From Ophioderma brevispina (taxonomy: Eukaryota > Echinodermata > Ophiuroidea > Amphilepidida > Ophiodermatidae), in contig JAMKCH010058083.1 of assembly GCA_023653785.1 (NCBI GenBank), positions 124,001 to 188,000 of the forward strand: a DNA stretch of 64,000 nucleotides. The letters run 5' to 3'. The notes under the pieces are model-generated. The model saw only the letters and a program-made list of their open reading frames with translations, had not been told where the DNA came from and did not search any database. The position numbers and the translations under genes were made by a program. Of the stretch, positions 62,160-64,000 are shown in pieces; the first letter of the stretch is position 1; every line of letters begins with the position of its first letter.

Positions 62160-64000
62160 GATCAGAGGTTCAGCAAAATCACTTTCTTGTTATATCCTGC
62201 ACATTACAACTTGATGCCGATAGAGATTAACCGATATTGTATCGGAACATCGGATCGCGGCCGTTTTGCTAAATCGGCAAAAGATCGGATCGGCAAAAAT
62301 TGTCCGAGGATTGCCGATCTCAACTCAACCGGAATATGGATTATGAAGGAACAGGTGACAAGTATAATGCGGAAGTGTACAGTGTTTTTAAGTTGGAAAT
62401 ACACGAGTTGCTCCCAAACTGATTTAATATGTGTTATTTAGCTATCCTATTCATCAATATACTCTTAGCTACATGAGAAACTTAGGCTAATGAGCTCCTT
62501 AACGTATATTAACTACTATCACGATCTCAACTTCAAGGCGTTTCCAAATCAGCTTATAGGCCCTACGACAACGTTATGGGGGTCCTTGCCTCCTGTCTAA
62601 GTTACAACGCATGACAGCTGGGCAGGCCAGACCTCCTGCTCTCAACGGAACAATCGTTTCGTTGTAAGTGAATGAGAAAAGTATGCTTATGTTTTATTAT
62701 TTTTGTTCTTTTGTTGGCTTAAAGTTGTTCAACGCTTCAATGTGTAACATAAAAATCCTTAGAAGCAGAGTCCAGAAATACGGTTCCCCCCGAAATATTC
62801 ACGTTTCCAACTCTTTGTTAATTTTTTTTTAGGTTCGTTTTTCACTTGCATTGGCTGTATTTTTGTACATCATCACAGTGTCTTAATAAATACGTAGAAG
62901 AAAGAGAATAAATTATGCTACCAAGGACGACAACTCTGAACCACCCACAACTTTGCACAAGTAGTGGTGCCATATGCCGATCGGGCTTATTCACAAAACC
63001 ATATTTAACATCAATTTGAACTATTGGAATATTTTAATACTCAGTCGTCTCTATAATCCCATATAGGGGTCTTGAGCGGGGCCCACATTTGTTTGGAAGA
63101 GTCAATATCTTAAGGAGCAAGACGAAATCATGTTTTTGCCTAAGTGTGCCGATTTCATTTGAGAGTGACCTGGATAGGCTTAGGAAAAGTTGTAACTTTA
63201 AACATGTAAAGTGTTTTTGTCAAAAATGTGCGGGCTGCAATGAAATCTCTCAGTACTTAATTTGCATAGAACATAACATTTATAATAATATCGTTGTCAC
63301 CAAGCTGTTATAGCTTTACCAAGCTCAACGCATGGTGCTACTCATCTCATTCCATTTCTCCTCATTGATTGTAGTGCTTGAAAAGAAAAAGGGGTATCAG
63401 CAGAAAGTTTGTTTGTTTTTACGGCGGGTAATACGAAAGATTTGTCCCACAGTGTGTGTAGTTTGTGACACAGACAGCAAAATTACAAAATATCTAACTC
63501 ATTGTACTGCGTGAGAAATAACGTTAAAAGCCATAGATCTAGAGAAAGGGGTAATGAAACTAAATCTAAAATCATAGGTTTATTTTATTGGATTGTGTTT
63601 TGGATAGAGGGGTCAGCAAATTTTGATTTTAAATACGCCTTGAGACATCCCCTCAACTAAGGTTGTAAACCTATGGAAACCCATGGGCACTGAGAAAATT
63701 TAAACATTTCTTAATCGGTATTTTTAGCTCTGTGGGCTTGTGATAGAGCACCAAAAAACCTTTTACACACAATGCTAGTATGTACGTAAGTAGGTGAGTA
63801 ATATGCAAGCTCCATACTTTCCGAAACCGCCGTAGTTTTTATGACACGAGCCAAAATTGAGCGCGCGTTTGTGGACCGTGGTTAAAAGAATATCAATGGA
63901 TTAGAAACTAATAACGCTAATTCCCACATAAGGCCATGTGGCGCAGCCTACTCATCATCATGTTTCATTGATATTATGAATACATAAAAAGAATGATGGG
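62160..64000. other. Stretch without a recognisable gene upstream of the visible ERCC6 exons
   Basis: The N-terminal ERCC6 exons and promoter should lie here or beyond, but I could not match any block. A patch at 62.22-62.32 kb is rich in ATCGG/CCGAT. Confidence 0.4.

Overview
This is animal nuclear DNA, about 35-38% G+C by eye outside one 6-kb island. It has widely spaced exons with GT/AG borders, dense fossils of non-LTR LINEs, a DIRS-type retrotransposon, many miniature inverted-repeat elements (MITEs) and several minisatellites. This mixture suits a repeat-rich marine invertebrate, perhaps an echinoderm or related deuterostome. The sequence alone does not fix the species.

The one clearly identifiable host gene is an ERCC6 (Cockayne syndrome B, CSB) homologue on the minus strand. 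Thirteen exon blocks run from 61869 down to a stop at 27072. They carry the SNF2 ATPase motifs in the right order: Walker A, CPTT/HQW, DEGH, SPMQN, the YLLRRMK linker, [26 protein letters not shown] and [11 protein letters not shown]. The CSB C-terminal blocks follow ([22 protein letters not shown] and the terminal domain). The N-terminal exons are not visible. Most exons carry one or more 1-2 base indels although their splice sites are good. The LINE copies are broken in the same way. Either the locus is decayed or, more likely, the assembly has many indel errors.

Left part (1-27 kb): MITEs and duplicated segments (0.1-3.5 kb), minus-strand LINE remains (4.7-7.2 kb), a SINE with a perfect 15-bp target duplication (13.1 kb), a hAT-like MITE (13.6 kb), one orphan exon of a putative membrane protein (14.4 kb), a full-length-like but broken plus-strand CR1/L2-type LINE (20.3-23.8 kb) and another LINE 3' end (24.2-24.6 kb).

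Middle (27-38.5 kb): the last ERCC6 exon, a 1.3-kb TIR element, and a G+C-rich DIRS-like element (about 31.64-37.5 kb) lying in the sense direction inside the long last intron.

Right part (38.5-64 kb): the remaining ERCC6 exons. Their introns hold a 1.4-kb palindromic minisatellite (42.5-43.9 kb), three related TTAA-ended MITE families including a three-deep nest (52.3-53.3 kb), LINE fragments, and a 43-bp minisatellite (56.0-56.4 kb). That array was made by tandem duplication of an ERCC6 exon end plus its 5' splice site, giving eight GTAAGT donors in a row. It is the most unusual structure in the window.
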